Part shown: positions 36,555-44,286 of the stretch, in pieces
Layout: the number at the start of each line of letters is the position of its first letter
Position numbering within the stretch: the stretch's first letter is position 1
From: Leucothrix mucor DSM 2157
GTDB lineage: Bacteria; Pseudomonadota; Gammaproteobacteria; Thiotrichales; Thiotrichaceae
NCBI RefSeq assembly: GCF_000419525.1
Contig: NZ_ATTE01000001.1
Span: 2,803,501-2,867,500, forward strand
Length of the DNA stretch: 64,000 nt
Direction of reading: 5' to 3'
The notes under the pieces: generated by a model
The model's database searches: none
The model's input: the letters and a program-made list of their open reading frames with translations, nothing else
Told to the model about the DNA's origin: nothing
Translations under genes and position numbers: made by a program

Positions 36555-37301
36555 TTACTGCAAGGTATCCATCAGATCGATCATAAACTCGGTATCTTCC
36601 TGAGTTTGTTTTTTCCAACCATCCAATCCCATGCTTTGCAGCACACCTGCCCCTTTTTCCAACTCTGTCATCGTAACCAACAAGTCTTGTAGGTGATCGT
36701 GATGATCTTTGAATCGCGGGCCAGCCAATAGTACATGCGTGACCACATGGATTTCACTGGTTAGCAATACTCGCAGCTGCCCTTTCACAAAGTCAGATAA
36801 ATTGTGATACGCCTCTTTTAAGAAGAACCCTACATCGGCTTTCTCCTGAAATAGCGCTTTGGCAACCAACACATAATTATCCACCAGCTGTACGTCAGTA
36901 TTGCTGCTGGTTAAATTCGCTGATTCGATCATCATCATGCCAATTAAATTAACATCCGGATCATCCGTCCGTGCAATGCGTAAACCCGCTGCCAACTCAT
37001 CAATGGATTGAACGGCTGATTGCTTAGGCACTGCCAACACGACTTCATCTGGTTTATTGAGTGGCGCGGCAATTGCTGTAAAGCCTTTCTCACGCACCAG
37101 CATAGCCGCATCAAAAGGATTGGCATAAATCAGGTCAATCTCATCGCGCAAAATGGCCTCACGCTGGCTGGCAAAGTCATTATACAGCTCGACATGAATG
37201 GCCTCGCCCAATTGCTTTTGCAGCCAGGTATTAAAGATGTACCAACCGGCAATGTAATCCGGCATAAAGTCAGGGCTAACCGTTAAGGTATAAGGTTTCA
37301 T
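36555..37301 (-). CDS. PhnD-like solute-binding-fold protein without signal peptide
   Basis: Start taken at ATG 37301, overlapping the PAS gene stop as ATGA and five bases after AGGAG; 248 residues. The fold follows the PhnD/SsuA-like family: LTVSPDFMPDYIAGWYIF, ELYNDFASQREAILRDEIDLIYANPFDAAML, then RIARTDDPDVNLIGMMM. There is no signal peptide, so it should be cytoplasmic, unlike transport PhnD proteins. Coupled to a PAS protein, it is more likely a ligand-sensing partner than part of an ABC importer; no permease or ATPase is near. Confidence 0.8.
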   Translation of the reverse strand: MKPYTLTVSPDFMPDYIAGWYIFNTWLQKQLGEAIHVELYNDFASQREAILRDEIDLIYANPFDAAMLVREKGFTAIAAPLNKPDEVVLAVPKQSAVQSIDELAAGLRIARTDDPDVNLIGMMMIESANLTSSNTDVQLVDNYVLVAKALFQEKADVGFFLKEAYHNLSDFVKGQLRVLLTSEIHVVTHVLLAGPRFKDHHDHLQDLLVTMTELEKGAGVLQSMGLDGWKKQTQEDTEFMIDLMDTLQ

Positions 37302-37786
37302 GCGGACTCCTGCGCAATCATTTGGCGGTATTGCTCGATGCACTCGCCAATGCGTTGGCGGGAGGGTTTACGGCGTACTGAGGTATACCCCACCACTTCG
37401 CCATCTCGCACATTAGCTACAACCGTTGCCAGCACCCAATAATACGCGCCATCTTTACGTAGGTTTTTTACGTAGCCCGTCCACTTTTCACCGCGCGCCA
37501 GCGTATCCCACAAATCCTTAAAGGCGGCTTTTGGCATATCCGGATGCCGAAGGATTTGATGGGGTTTGCCAATCAGTTCGGCCTCGCTAAAACCTGACAT
37601 CTCGACAAATGACTGATTGCCATGCGTCAAAATTCCTTGGGGGTCCGTTCTTGAAACAATTAATTTGCCTTCGGGGAAAGGCACTTCACGATCACTCACC
37701 AGCACTTGCCGCTCAGTCCCATCATAATAAGTCAGGGTCTGCGACACGCAGCCAGGAACCACATCATCCAGATGCATATCCTGCAT
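37298..37786 (-). CDS. Stand-alone PAS domain protein (Aer-like)
   Basis: A 162-residue soluble protein. The PAS domain (about 38-150) has the Aer-type run THGNQSFVEMSGFSEAELIGKPHQILRHPDMPKAAF and KNLRKDGAYYWVLATV, which in Aer binds FAD and senses redox. No methyl-accepting, kinase or GGDEF domain is attached, so output must pass to a partner. The overlapping PhnD-like gene is the obvious candidate. Confidence 0.87.
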   Translation of the reverse strand: MQDMHLDDVVPGCVSQTLTYYDGTERQVLVSDREVPFPEGKLIVSRTDPQGILTHGNQSFVEMSGFSEAELIGKPHQILRHPDMPKAAFKDLWDTLARGEKWTGYVKNLRKDGAYYWVLATVVANVRDGEVVGYTSVRRKPSRQRIGECIEQYRQMIAQESA

Positions 37787-38000
37787 AGCTCACCTCGGTT
37801 GTATTGAATCCATTCACTTGGTGGCCTAATTATAGCGCCAGAGGGCCACTTGATTTCGTTGATAATTTGCACAACATGGATTTAAGTTAACCCGCATTCC
37901 CGTGTGAAGATTGTTACAGGATGGCCTCTGACACAGCGCCTGTGATATGTTTGCAAGCTTGACATCGATCTAAAATTTAATCACAAGGACATCACACCCC

Positions 38001-38672
38001 ATGAGCCAAACTGTTATTAAAGCAGTCCTATTTGATATGGACGGACTTCTGCTGGAAACCGAGAGCATTTACACGGAAGTCACGCAGATGATTGTCGGGC
38101 GCTATGGCAAGGTGTTTGACTGGTCGGTGAAGTCCCACATGATTGGCCGCGATTCGCACGATGCGGCAACGTATTTAGTGAAAGCCTTAGACCTGCCCTT
38201 CACGCCTGAATATTACTTGGAAGAGCGTAATGATCTGCTAGATGAGCGATTTGCCTTTGCTAAAGCCAAGCCTGGTGCACGCGAGTTGATTGAAAAGCTC
38301 GCTGATATGAATTTCCCAATTGCGGTGGCAACCAGCTCTAAAGAGCATCACTTTAATATCAAGACTAGCCAGCATCAGGATTGGTTTACGCTGTTTGATA
38401 CGGTAGTCACTAGCGATCATGAGAATGTGAAACGCGCGAAACCTGCGCCAGATATTTTCCTGACGGCAGCAGCTCAGCTAGGCGTAGCGCCTGAAAATTG
38501 CTTGGTATTTGAAGATGCGCCGTCGGGTGTGGCAGCGGCTAAGGCAGCGGGCATGAGCGTGATTGCGGTACCTGACCCAAATATGAGCCATGATGCGTTT
38601 GCAGATGCGAATGAGATTATTGATTCGTTAGAATTATTTGATCTGGAAAAATGGGGTTTGAACGCTCAATAA
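38001..38672 (+). CDS. HAD-superfamily phosphatase, beta-phosphoglucomutase-like
   Basis: A 223-residue HAD hydrolase with a helical cap. Motif I is FDMDGLLLETESIY near 10, VATSSKEHHF near 113, KPAPDIFL near 148 and FEDAPSGVAAAKAAGM near 170. The KPAPDIFLTAA and EDAPSGV segments resemble HDHD1/GPP-type phosphatases acting on small sugar or nucleotide phosphates. AAGGA precedes the ATG. A plus-strand terminator follows. The exact substrate cannot be assigned. Confidence 0.87.
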   Translation: MSQTVIKAVLFDMDGLLLETESIYTEVTQMIVGRYGKVFDWSVKSHMIGRDSHDAATYLVKALDLPFTPEYYLEERNDLLDERFAFAKAKPGARELIEKLADMNFPIAVATSSKEHHFNIKTSQHQDWFTLFDTVVTSDHENVKRAKPAPDIFLTAAAQLGVAPENCLVFEDAPSGVAAAKAAGMSVIAVPDPNMSHDAFADANEIIDSLELFDLEKWGLNAQ

Positions 38673-38683
38673 ACAACTATTTA

Positions 38684-38720
38684 AGTGCTGGCGATAAACA
38701 ACCGTCAGCGCTTTTATTTG
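38684..38720 (+). terminator. Rho-independent terminator after the HAD gene
   Basis: Arms 38684-38694 and 38704-38714 pair over 11 bases with two G-U pairs and a 9-base loop, followed by TTTTATTT. It is shared space with the convergent mtgA end. Confidence 0.8.
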
Positions 38721-38726
38721 AAGGTA

Positions 38727-39440
38727 TTACAGCTTCTTCAAATAATCCACGCCACCCAACTTATCCATATGCTTCAAGATCCAAGCGTGACGCTTTTGCA
38801 ACGTTTCGCTTGGCTCATTGGCATTCGATTTAGCGGGTGTTGGCAATACGGCCGCTAACATCGCGCATTCCTCACGTGTCAGCTCCATCGGTTCTTTATC
38901 AAACAGCAACTTACTCGAAGCTTTCACCCCAAACGTCACATCCGCAAACTGCGCCACATTCAAATACACTTCAAGAATCCGCTGCTTAGACCACACCAAC
39001 TCCATCGACACACTCAGCACAATTTCGACCATTTTGCGGACATAGCTGCGGCCATTCCACAGGAATAAGTTCTTTGCCAACTGTTGGGTAATGGTACTTG
39101 CGCCGCGCACTGCCTTGCCTGCACGCCAATCGTCATAGACATTGCGTAACTCAATGGTATCGATTCCCCAATGTGTGGGGAAGCGCTGGTCCTCGGCCGT
39201 CAGCACAGCCAACGCCAATTCAGGCGGGATATTGTCCCAATCCGTCCACTCAAAGTTAGCCGCTTTATAAATAGCGGGCTCAGCTGCATGCAGCGCGTTT
39301 TGATGATAAATAAAAGCGGAAGTCGGAACAGGAACCCATCGAAATACCAGCAGTACCGATAGAAAGAGCAGAACAATGCCCAGCATTACCCAGAGTAAAA
39401 CCCTAAGCCCTCGCATCATTCTTTTTGTTATTGGCTTCAT
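38727..39440 (-). CDS. mtgA: Monofunctional peptidoglycan glycosyltransferase
   Basis: A 237-residue GT51 enzyme with one N-terminal membrane helix (about 10-32). The catalytic Glu is in LTAEDQRFPTHWGID near 78. RGASTITQQLAKNLFLW and RKMVEIVLSVSMELVWSKQRILEVYLN are standard family motifs. It polymerises lipid II into glycan strands without a transpeptidase domain. Length normal. Its start lies back to back with the following plus-strand gene, so the two promoters overlap. Confidence 0.96.
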   Translation of the reverse strand: MKPITKRMMRGLRVLLWVMLGIVLLFLSVLLVFRWVPVPTSAFIYHQNALHAAEPAIYKAANFEWTDWDNIPPELALAVLTAEDQRFPTHWGIDTIELRNVYDDWRAGKAVRGASTITQQLAKNLFLWNGRSYVRKMVEIVLSVSMELVWSKQRILEVYLNVAQFADVTFGVKASSKLLFDKEPMELTREECAMLAAVLPTPAKSNANEPSETLQKRHAWILKHMDKLGGVDYLKKL

Positions 39441-39445
39441 GTGCC

Positions 39446-39451
39446 TATAAT
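39446..39451 (+). promoter_or_regulatory. -10 box for the FemAB-like gene
   Basis: A perfect TATAAT at 39446-39451, with TTGTTA 15 bases upstream (39425-39430). Transcription would begin near 39458, which rules out the in-frame ATGs at 39441 and 39450 and supports the start at 39489. Confidence 0.45.
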
Positions 39452-39488
39452 GCAGGAATCCCGCCTATTCGAGCAATACTTTTTAACC

Positions 39489-40652
39489 ATGCAGATTAAA
39501 ATTCACAGCAATATCAATCAGATTTCCGCCACCGAGTGGAATGATTTGGTTGAGGGTAATAATCCATTTATGCGCCATGAGTTTTTGGCAGCCCTTGAAA
39601 ATCATGGCTGTGTCGGACCTGAGTACGGTTGGATTCCTCGCCATATTGGCGTCTATGAGTCTGATAAACTATGCGCTGCTTTGCCGCTGTACGAAAAGTA
39701 TAATTCTTATGGTGAATTCGTATTTGATCACGCTTGGGCGGATGCTTATAAGCAAAGTGGCCTCACCTATTTCCCAAAATTGGTCTCTGCAACGCCTTAC
39801 ACCCCCGCGACCGGCCAACGATTTCTAAGTAATGCGGACTCACCAGAAGAGCATTATGAGCTGATCATGCAAACGATCGCGCAGTTTGCCGTTGCCAATA
39901 ATTTCAGTAGTTTTCATTGCCTGTTTCCACGCGCTGATCAACTGGACTGGCTAGCCACGCTTAACCTCAATGATGCCAATGTGCTGCTGCGCCACGATGT
40001 GCAGTTTCACTGGCACAATCAGGGCTATAACGACTTTGAAGACTTCCTTGATAAGTTAACCGCTAAAAAGCGCAAAAATGTCAGGCAAGAGCGCCGCCGC
40101 ATGCAGCAATCCGGCGTGCAACTGCGCTTACTGGATGGCCATACTGCCACTGATAAAGATTGGGATGATTTCGCGCACTTTTATAAAACTACCTTTGAAG
40201 AGAAGTGGAGCACGCCCACGCTAAATGCCGCTTTCTTTAAAGAAGTCGCCGCAAAACTCCCCGATCAGGTATTTTTAGTCCTAGCCGACCTCCCCGCTGA
40301 AGATGACGAAAGCACCGGTGAATGCATTGCCGGCTCACTTATGTTTCGAAGCGATACGCGCCTCTATGGCCGCCATTGGGGCTGCACCATGCAAGTAGAT
40401 AAGCTGCATTTCGAAGCTTGTTATTACCAAGGGATTGAGTATTGCATTCGCCATGGCTTGCAGGTATTTGAACCCGGCGCTCAGGGTGAGCACAAAATTG
40501 CCCGTGGTTTTATTCCGACTGAAACACGCTCTGCTCACTGGCTAAATAATTCACCCTATCAAGAGGCCATTGCGCAATATGTCGATCATGAGCGCAAAGC
40601 CATTAATGACTACCGCAAGCAACTCGGCTCACCGTATCAGGAAAACGACTAA
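39489..40652 (+). CDS. FemAB/GNAT-like protein (DUF482, COG3146)
   Basis: Start taken at ATG 39489 (387 residues) because of the -10 box upstream and because family homology begins QIKIHSNINQISATEWNDL. Typical blocks are NPFMRHEFLAALE, FDHAWADAYKQSGL, RKNVRQERRRMQQSGV and GRHWGC...EACYYQGIEYCI. The fold is a double GNAT like Fem aminoacyl transferases, but the substrate of DUF482 proteins is not established. It overlaps the next gene as TAATG. Confidence 0.85.
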   Translation: MQIKIHSNINQISATEWNDLVEGNNPFMRHEFLAALENHGCVGPEYGWIPRHIGVYESDKLCAALPLYEKYNSYGEFVFDHAWADAYKQSGLTYFPKLVSATPYTPATGQRFLSNADSPEEHYELIMQTIAQFAVANNFSSFHCLFPRADQLDWLATLNLNDANVLLRHDVQFHWHNQGYNDFEDFLDKLTAKKRKNVRQERRRMQQSGVQLRLLDGHTATDKDWDDFAHFYKTTFEEKWSTPTLNAAFFKEVAAKLPDQVFLVLADLPAEDDESTGECIAGSLMFRSDTRLYGRHWGCTMQVDKLHFEACYYQGIEYCIRHGLQVFEPGAQGEHKIARGFIPTETRSAHWLNNSPYQEAIAQYVDHERKAINDYRKQLGSPYQEND

Positions 40653-41257
40653 TGAAACCCTATTCCACTGCCTGCGATCAAAACCGCGACCCAATACTCA
40701 GCGTGCTGCGTGAGTTATTAAGCGATCGCAAAACTGTTCTAGAAGTCGGTACCGGTACAGGCCAACATGCGGTGTATTTTGCAGAAAAGCTGCCACACCT
40801 AACGTGGCAATGTAGCGACCAAGCCCAGTACCACCAAGGCATTCAGCTATGGCTGGATGAGGCAAAGCTGCCTAACTTGCTGCCACCACTGGCCCTCAAT
40901 GTCAGCGAAGATAATTGGCCGACAACGCAATACGACGCCCTATACTGCGCCAATGTGATGCACATTATGAGCTGGAAGAATGTCGAGGATTTGTTCCGAC
41001 ACACCGCTGCCTGCCTTAACGACAATGGCTTAATGATTTGCTACGGCCCATTTAATTTCAACGGCCAGTATACCAGTGCCAGCAATGCTCAATTTGATCA
41101 AAGCCTGCGAATGCGCGACCCATTAAGCGGGATTCGTCACTTTGAAGAACTACAAGTGTTGGCTGAAGAAAATGGCCTGAGTTTTGTCAGCGATATTGAA
41201 ATGCCCGCGAATAATCGAATTTTGCTTTGGCAAAAACGCACAGTGCCCACCAAATAG
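40652..41257 (+). CDS. SAM-dependent methyltransferase-like protein, DUF938
   Basis: A 201-residue DUF938 protein. The SAM motif VLEVGTGTGQHAVYFAEKLP is near 30, and YDALYCANVMHIMSW follows near 92. YGPFNFNGQYTSASNAQFD is highly characteristic of the family, as is LPANNRILLW-type sequence at the end (MPANNRILLW). Substrate unknown. Translationally coupled to the FemAB-like gene. Confidence 0.92.
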   Translation: MKPYSTACDQNRDPILSVLRELLSDRKTVLEVGTGTGQHAVYFAEKLPHLTWQCSDQAQYHQGIQLWLDEAKLPNLLPPLALNVSEDNWPTTQYDALYCANVMHIMSWKNVEDLFRHTAACLNDNGLMICYGPFNFNGQYTSASNAQFDQSLRMRDPLSGIRHFEELQVLAEENGLSFVSDIEMPANNRILLWQKRTVPTK

Positions 41258-41279
41258 TGAGCACTGTGTAATCGGCTAC

Positions 41280-41303
41280 GGCTCAGCGCGCAATGCCTGA
41301 GCC
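41280..41303. terminator. Hairpin between the DUF938 gene and tal
   Basis: GGCTCAG (41280-41286) pairs with CTGAGCC (41297-41303) around a 10-base loop. A second, weaker plus-strand stem (41315-41327) is followed by six Ts at 41331-41336. Together they probably end the convergent transcripts. Confidence 0.45.
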
Positions 41304-41319
41304 CGCTAATTAGTCGGGA

Positions 41320-41976
41320 TTAACCCGCGATTTTTTGACCCGTCTTTGCCCAATCAGACATAAACGCTTCCAAACCTTTATCCGTCAGCGGGTGCTTAAC
41401 CAATGCTTTCAACGTTGAAGGTGGAATAGTCGCCACATCCGCGCCAACCAATGCTGCGATCTTCACATGATTCACAGTACGGATTGAAGCCGCCAGAATC
41501 TGAGTGTCGAAGTGGTAGTTGTCATAAATCGTGCGGATTTCCTGAATCAGCTCCATGCCATCAATACCCATATCATCCAAACGACCAATGAATGGAGAGA
41601 TGTATGTCGCGCCCGCTTTAGCCGCCAGCAATGCCTGGTTGGCAGAGAAGCACAGTGTGACGTTAGTCTTATGACCGGCATCTGTCAGTGCTTTACAAGC
41701 TTTCAGACCATCCAGCGTCAGTGGTAGCTTGATGCAGATATTATCTGCAATCTTAGCCAGTACCGCAGCTTCCTTCATAATCTCTTCGTATTCAGTGGCT
41801 GCCACTTCCGCCGACACCGGACCATCTACAATGCTGCAGATCTCTTTGGTGACTTCGATAATATCGCGGCCAGATTTCAGAATGAGTGACGGATTAGTAG
41901 TAACACCATCCAGTAAACCCAGTGAATTTAACTCGCGAATATCATCGACATCAGCTGTATCAACAAAAAACTTCAT
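41320..41976 (-). CDS. tal: Transaldolase, small type (TalC/fructose-6-phosphate aldolase family)
   Basis: A 218-residue single-domain transaldolase. [15 protein letters not shown] begins the barrel, GVTTNPSLI is near 25, the Schiff-base Lys is in NICIKLPLT near 84, and [31 protein letters not shown] near 107-137 is diagnostic. It moves dihydroxyacetone units between sugar phosphates in the non-oxidative pentose phosphate pathway. It could support xylose use by the operon 4 kb away, though the two are not linked in transcription. Confidence 0.93.
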   Translation of the reverse strand: MKFFVDTADVDDIRELNSLGLLDGVTTNPSLILKSGRDIIEVTKEICSIVDGPVSAEVAATEYEEIMKEAAVLAKIADNICIKLPLTLDGLKACKALTDAGHKTNVTLCFSANQALLAAKAGATYISPFIGRLDDMGIDGMELIQEIRTIYDNYHFDTQILAASIRTVNHVKIAALVGADVATIPPSTLKALVKHPLTDKGLEAFMSDWAKTGQKIAG

Positions 41977-42293
41977 GCGCTAACCTTATATTTCGTTTCA
42001 ATTAATAGTGAGTGGCAGATCAAGCTACCCTGCCCCAGTGTAACTGTTTTTGGGCCTGACAACCTGCTACCGCATTATCGTTGAATGAGCACGGCTAATC
42101 AATTTCGAAACTCAGACTTAAATTAATTGTCCAAGCCCTTCAATGCCGCCTCAATCTGACGCTTACAAAACCTTTACATGAATTTTAGCGCCTTTTTAGC
42201 ATCATTTTGCGCAGACTAGAGTATGCCGTATGATTGCTGGCTATCTAGCGTCAATCGGCGTCAACGCTTTTTCAAATCTAACAGGGGAATATT
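41977..42293. promoter_or_regulatory. 317-bp divergent promoter region between tal and the LysM gene
   Basis: No gene seen. A possible promoter for the LysM gene has TTGCGC at 42207-42212 and TATGAT at 42229-42234 with a 16-base spacer. A GGGGA (42284-42288) then precedes the ATG at 42294. Nothing else stands out. Confidence 0.35.
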
Positions 42294-42695
42294 ATGAAAA
42301 GCTTAAAACCTATTATCCTTACAGTCATTACTGCTGTGACTCTATCAACCGCCAGCATGGCAATGGCTGAGACTTCTTCAACGGTATCTGGCGACGGATT
42401 CCTTGAGCTAAATGTCGTCGAAGTCAGCACCGGTCAAGCTGCTAAGCAAGCGGTCAAACCAGCACCAAAAGCCTCTGTCAGAGCCAAGCGCGCGACTCGC
42501 GCCAAACGTGCCGATCGCAAAAAGCGTACTACCCGCAAAACTTATGCCTCTAGCTACCGTGTTCGCAGTGGCGACACGCTAAATAAAATCGCGGCTAAGT
42601 TTCAGGTTTCAGTTGATCGTTTAGCGCGTTTGAACAATCTGCGCGGCTCTAAGAAAAACCATATCGAAATCGGTCAGCGTCTGCGTCTTAGATAA
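42294..42695 (+). CDS. Exported LysM-domain protein
   Basis: A 133-residue protein with a signal peptide (MKSLKPIILTVITAV... to AMA). A strongly basic linker follows (SVRAKRATRAKRADRKKRT, about 62-82). One C-terminal LysM domain (about 88-132: YRVRSGDTLNKIAAKFQVSVDRLARLNNL) should bind peptidoglycan. The basic linker might bind DNA or acidic polymer, but no function is known. A terminator follows at once, so it is monocistronic. Confidence 0.88.
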   Translation: MKSLKPIILTVITAVTLSTASMAMAETSSTVSGDGFLELNVVEVSTGQAAKQAVKPAPKASVRAKRATRAKRADRKKRTTRKTYASSYRVRSGDTLNKIAAKFQVSVDRLARLNNLRGSKKNHIEIGQRLRLR

Positions 42696-42722
42696 GACAG
42701 CACGTTAACACCGCTCGATCTC

Positions 42723-42755
42723 AGCCTCGACGTCGTCATTCGTCGGGGCTTTTTT
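42723..42755 (+). terminator. Rho-independent terminator after the LysM gene
   Basis: AGCCTCGACG (42723-42732) and CGTCGGGGCT (42741-42750) pair over 10 bases with one G-U, followed by TTTTTT. Confidence 0.88.
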
Positions 42756-42894
42756 CCCTCCCTGCCTCGTACCTTTACTAAGCTAAAAGATTTTTTGAGG
42801 TACGTCAATCAAAAAACCTTTCAGAACACATTCAATAGGTTATACTCAATCGTCACCGCGAGTTTTACGGGTGATATGATAAGGAGGAATTCTA

Positions 42895-44286
42895 TTGAAC
42901 GCAGCACCCTGCAAGCCTATTCGTTATACTCAGCGACTCTCACACATAGCACTAATTAGCTGCGCGATATTATTTTCTCCGCTGTTAATTGCTAGCCCCG
43001 CTTCAGACTCCATCAAACTACCCGCACCACTCTCAGCGACTGACTTTATTCAGACTGATGAAGCGCGTAGTCGACTTGGACAATTACTGTTTTTCGACCC
43101 AATTCTCAGCGGTAATAAAAATATCGCCTGTTCAAGCTGCCATCATCCGGAGTTTGCCAGTGCCGATGGCGTTGCCTTGTCATTAGGTGATGGCGGGCAA
43201 GGGCTTGGCCCAGAGCGCATTCCGGTAACTGGCAAGAATCGCCCCGAACAGCGCATTGGCCGCAATGCACCGGCATTATTTAATCTTGGCACGAAGCAGT
43301 TTCGGTCAATGTTTCATGATGGCCGTTTGGAAGTCGACACCCAACGCGCCAGCGGCATGCGCACACCACTAGAGAACGATATGCTGCAAGGCTTTGATTC
43401 GATCCTTTCTGCGCAAAGCATGTTTCCCGTACTTTCTCCGGATGAAATGGCAGGCCACTATAATGAAAATGAGGTGTCGCGTGCTGTGCGCATGGGTTTG
43501 ATCACCGGCCCCGATGGCGCTTGGCAGAAGATTTCAGAACGGGTACAGGCAATCCCTGAGTATGTGGAGCAATTTAAAGCAGCTATTCCGTCAATCCAAC
43601 AGGCTAGCGATATTAAATTTACTGATATTTCGAATGTAATCGCTGAGTTTATTAGTAGCGAATGGCAGGCGGTTGATAGCCCATTTGATCGTTATTTGCA
43701 GGGCGATGCACACGCTTTATCCGCTGTTGAACAGCAGGGTTTACAACTATTTTATGGGAAAGCTGGCTGTGTAAGTTGTCACCAAGGCGCGCTGCAAACT
43801 GATCATGATTTTCATGCGATCGCCATGCCGCAGTTTGGGCCGGGAAAAGTGGCTCGATTTGAAAGTGAACCGCAAGATATTGGCCGTATGCGGGTAACAG
43901 GCAAGCCGGAAGATAAATACAAATTCCGAACGCCTAGCTTGCGCAATGTGACGTTGACTGCGCCTTATGGGCATAACGGTGCGTTTGCGACGCTGGATAG
44001 CATAGTGCGGCATCATTTGAACCCTGCTGCATCTTTAGCTGGCTTTAAATTGAGCGCGGTGAAGTTAGCACCTTTGCCTGAGAAGGATGCTAAAGACCTT
44101 AATCAGGCACGTTTAGATCGGGTGGTTCCGGAGTTACTAGCAGCTAATGAGTTAGCGGTAATTGAACTGGCTGATTCTGAGATTTCTGCGTTGGTGGCTT
44201 TTTTGCATGCTTTGACGGATTCGCGCTCTGGTGCTGGGAAATTGGGCAAGCCGCAAGCGGTACCTAGTGGCTTAGCGGTGGAATAG
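42895..44286 (+). CDS. Di-haem cytochrome c peroxidase / MauG-family protein
   Basis: A 463-residue exported protein. The start is TTG 42895 with a near-perfect AAGGAGG seven bases upstream. Signal sequence up to about residue 34. Two haem sites are seen: CSSCH near 79 and CVSCH near 297. ARSRLGQLLFFDPILSGN and APYGHNGAFATLDSIVRHH are typical of the CCP/MauG family. It probably reduces peroxide or oxidises a partner protein in the periplasm. Its 3' end overlaps the convergent beta-propeller gene by 23 bases; di-haem peroxidases are often found beside such ASPIC/UnbV genes. Confidence 0.92.
   Translation: MNAAPCKPIRYTQRLSHIALISCAILFSPLLIASPASDSIKLPAPLSATDFIQTDEARSRLGQLLFFDPILSGNKNIACSSCHHPEFASADGVALSLGDGGQGLGPERIPVTGKNRPEQRIGRNAPALFNLGTKQFRSMFHDGRLEVDTQRASGMRTPLENDMLQGFDSILSAQSMFPVLSPDEMAGHYNENEVSRAVRMGLITGPDGAWQKISERVQAIPEYVEQFKAAIPSIQQASDIKFTDISNVIAEFISSEWQAVDSPFDRYLQGDAHALSAVEQQGLQLFYGKAGCVSCHQGALQTDHDFHAIAMPQFGPGKVARFESEPQDIGRMRVTGKPEDKYKFRTPSLRNVTLTAPYGHNGAFATLDSIVRHHLNPAASLAGFKLSAVKLAPLPEKDAKDLNQARLDRVVPELLAANELAVIELADSEISALVAFLHALTDSRSGAGKLGKPQAVPSGLAVE

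Noticed and set aside
37959..37985. Sigma-70 promoter before the HAD gene at 38001
   Set aside because: A perfect TTGACA is present, but no acceptable -10 box lies at the right distance.
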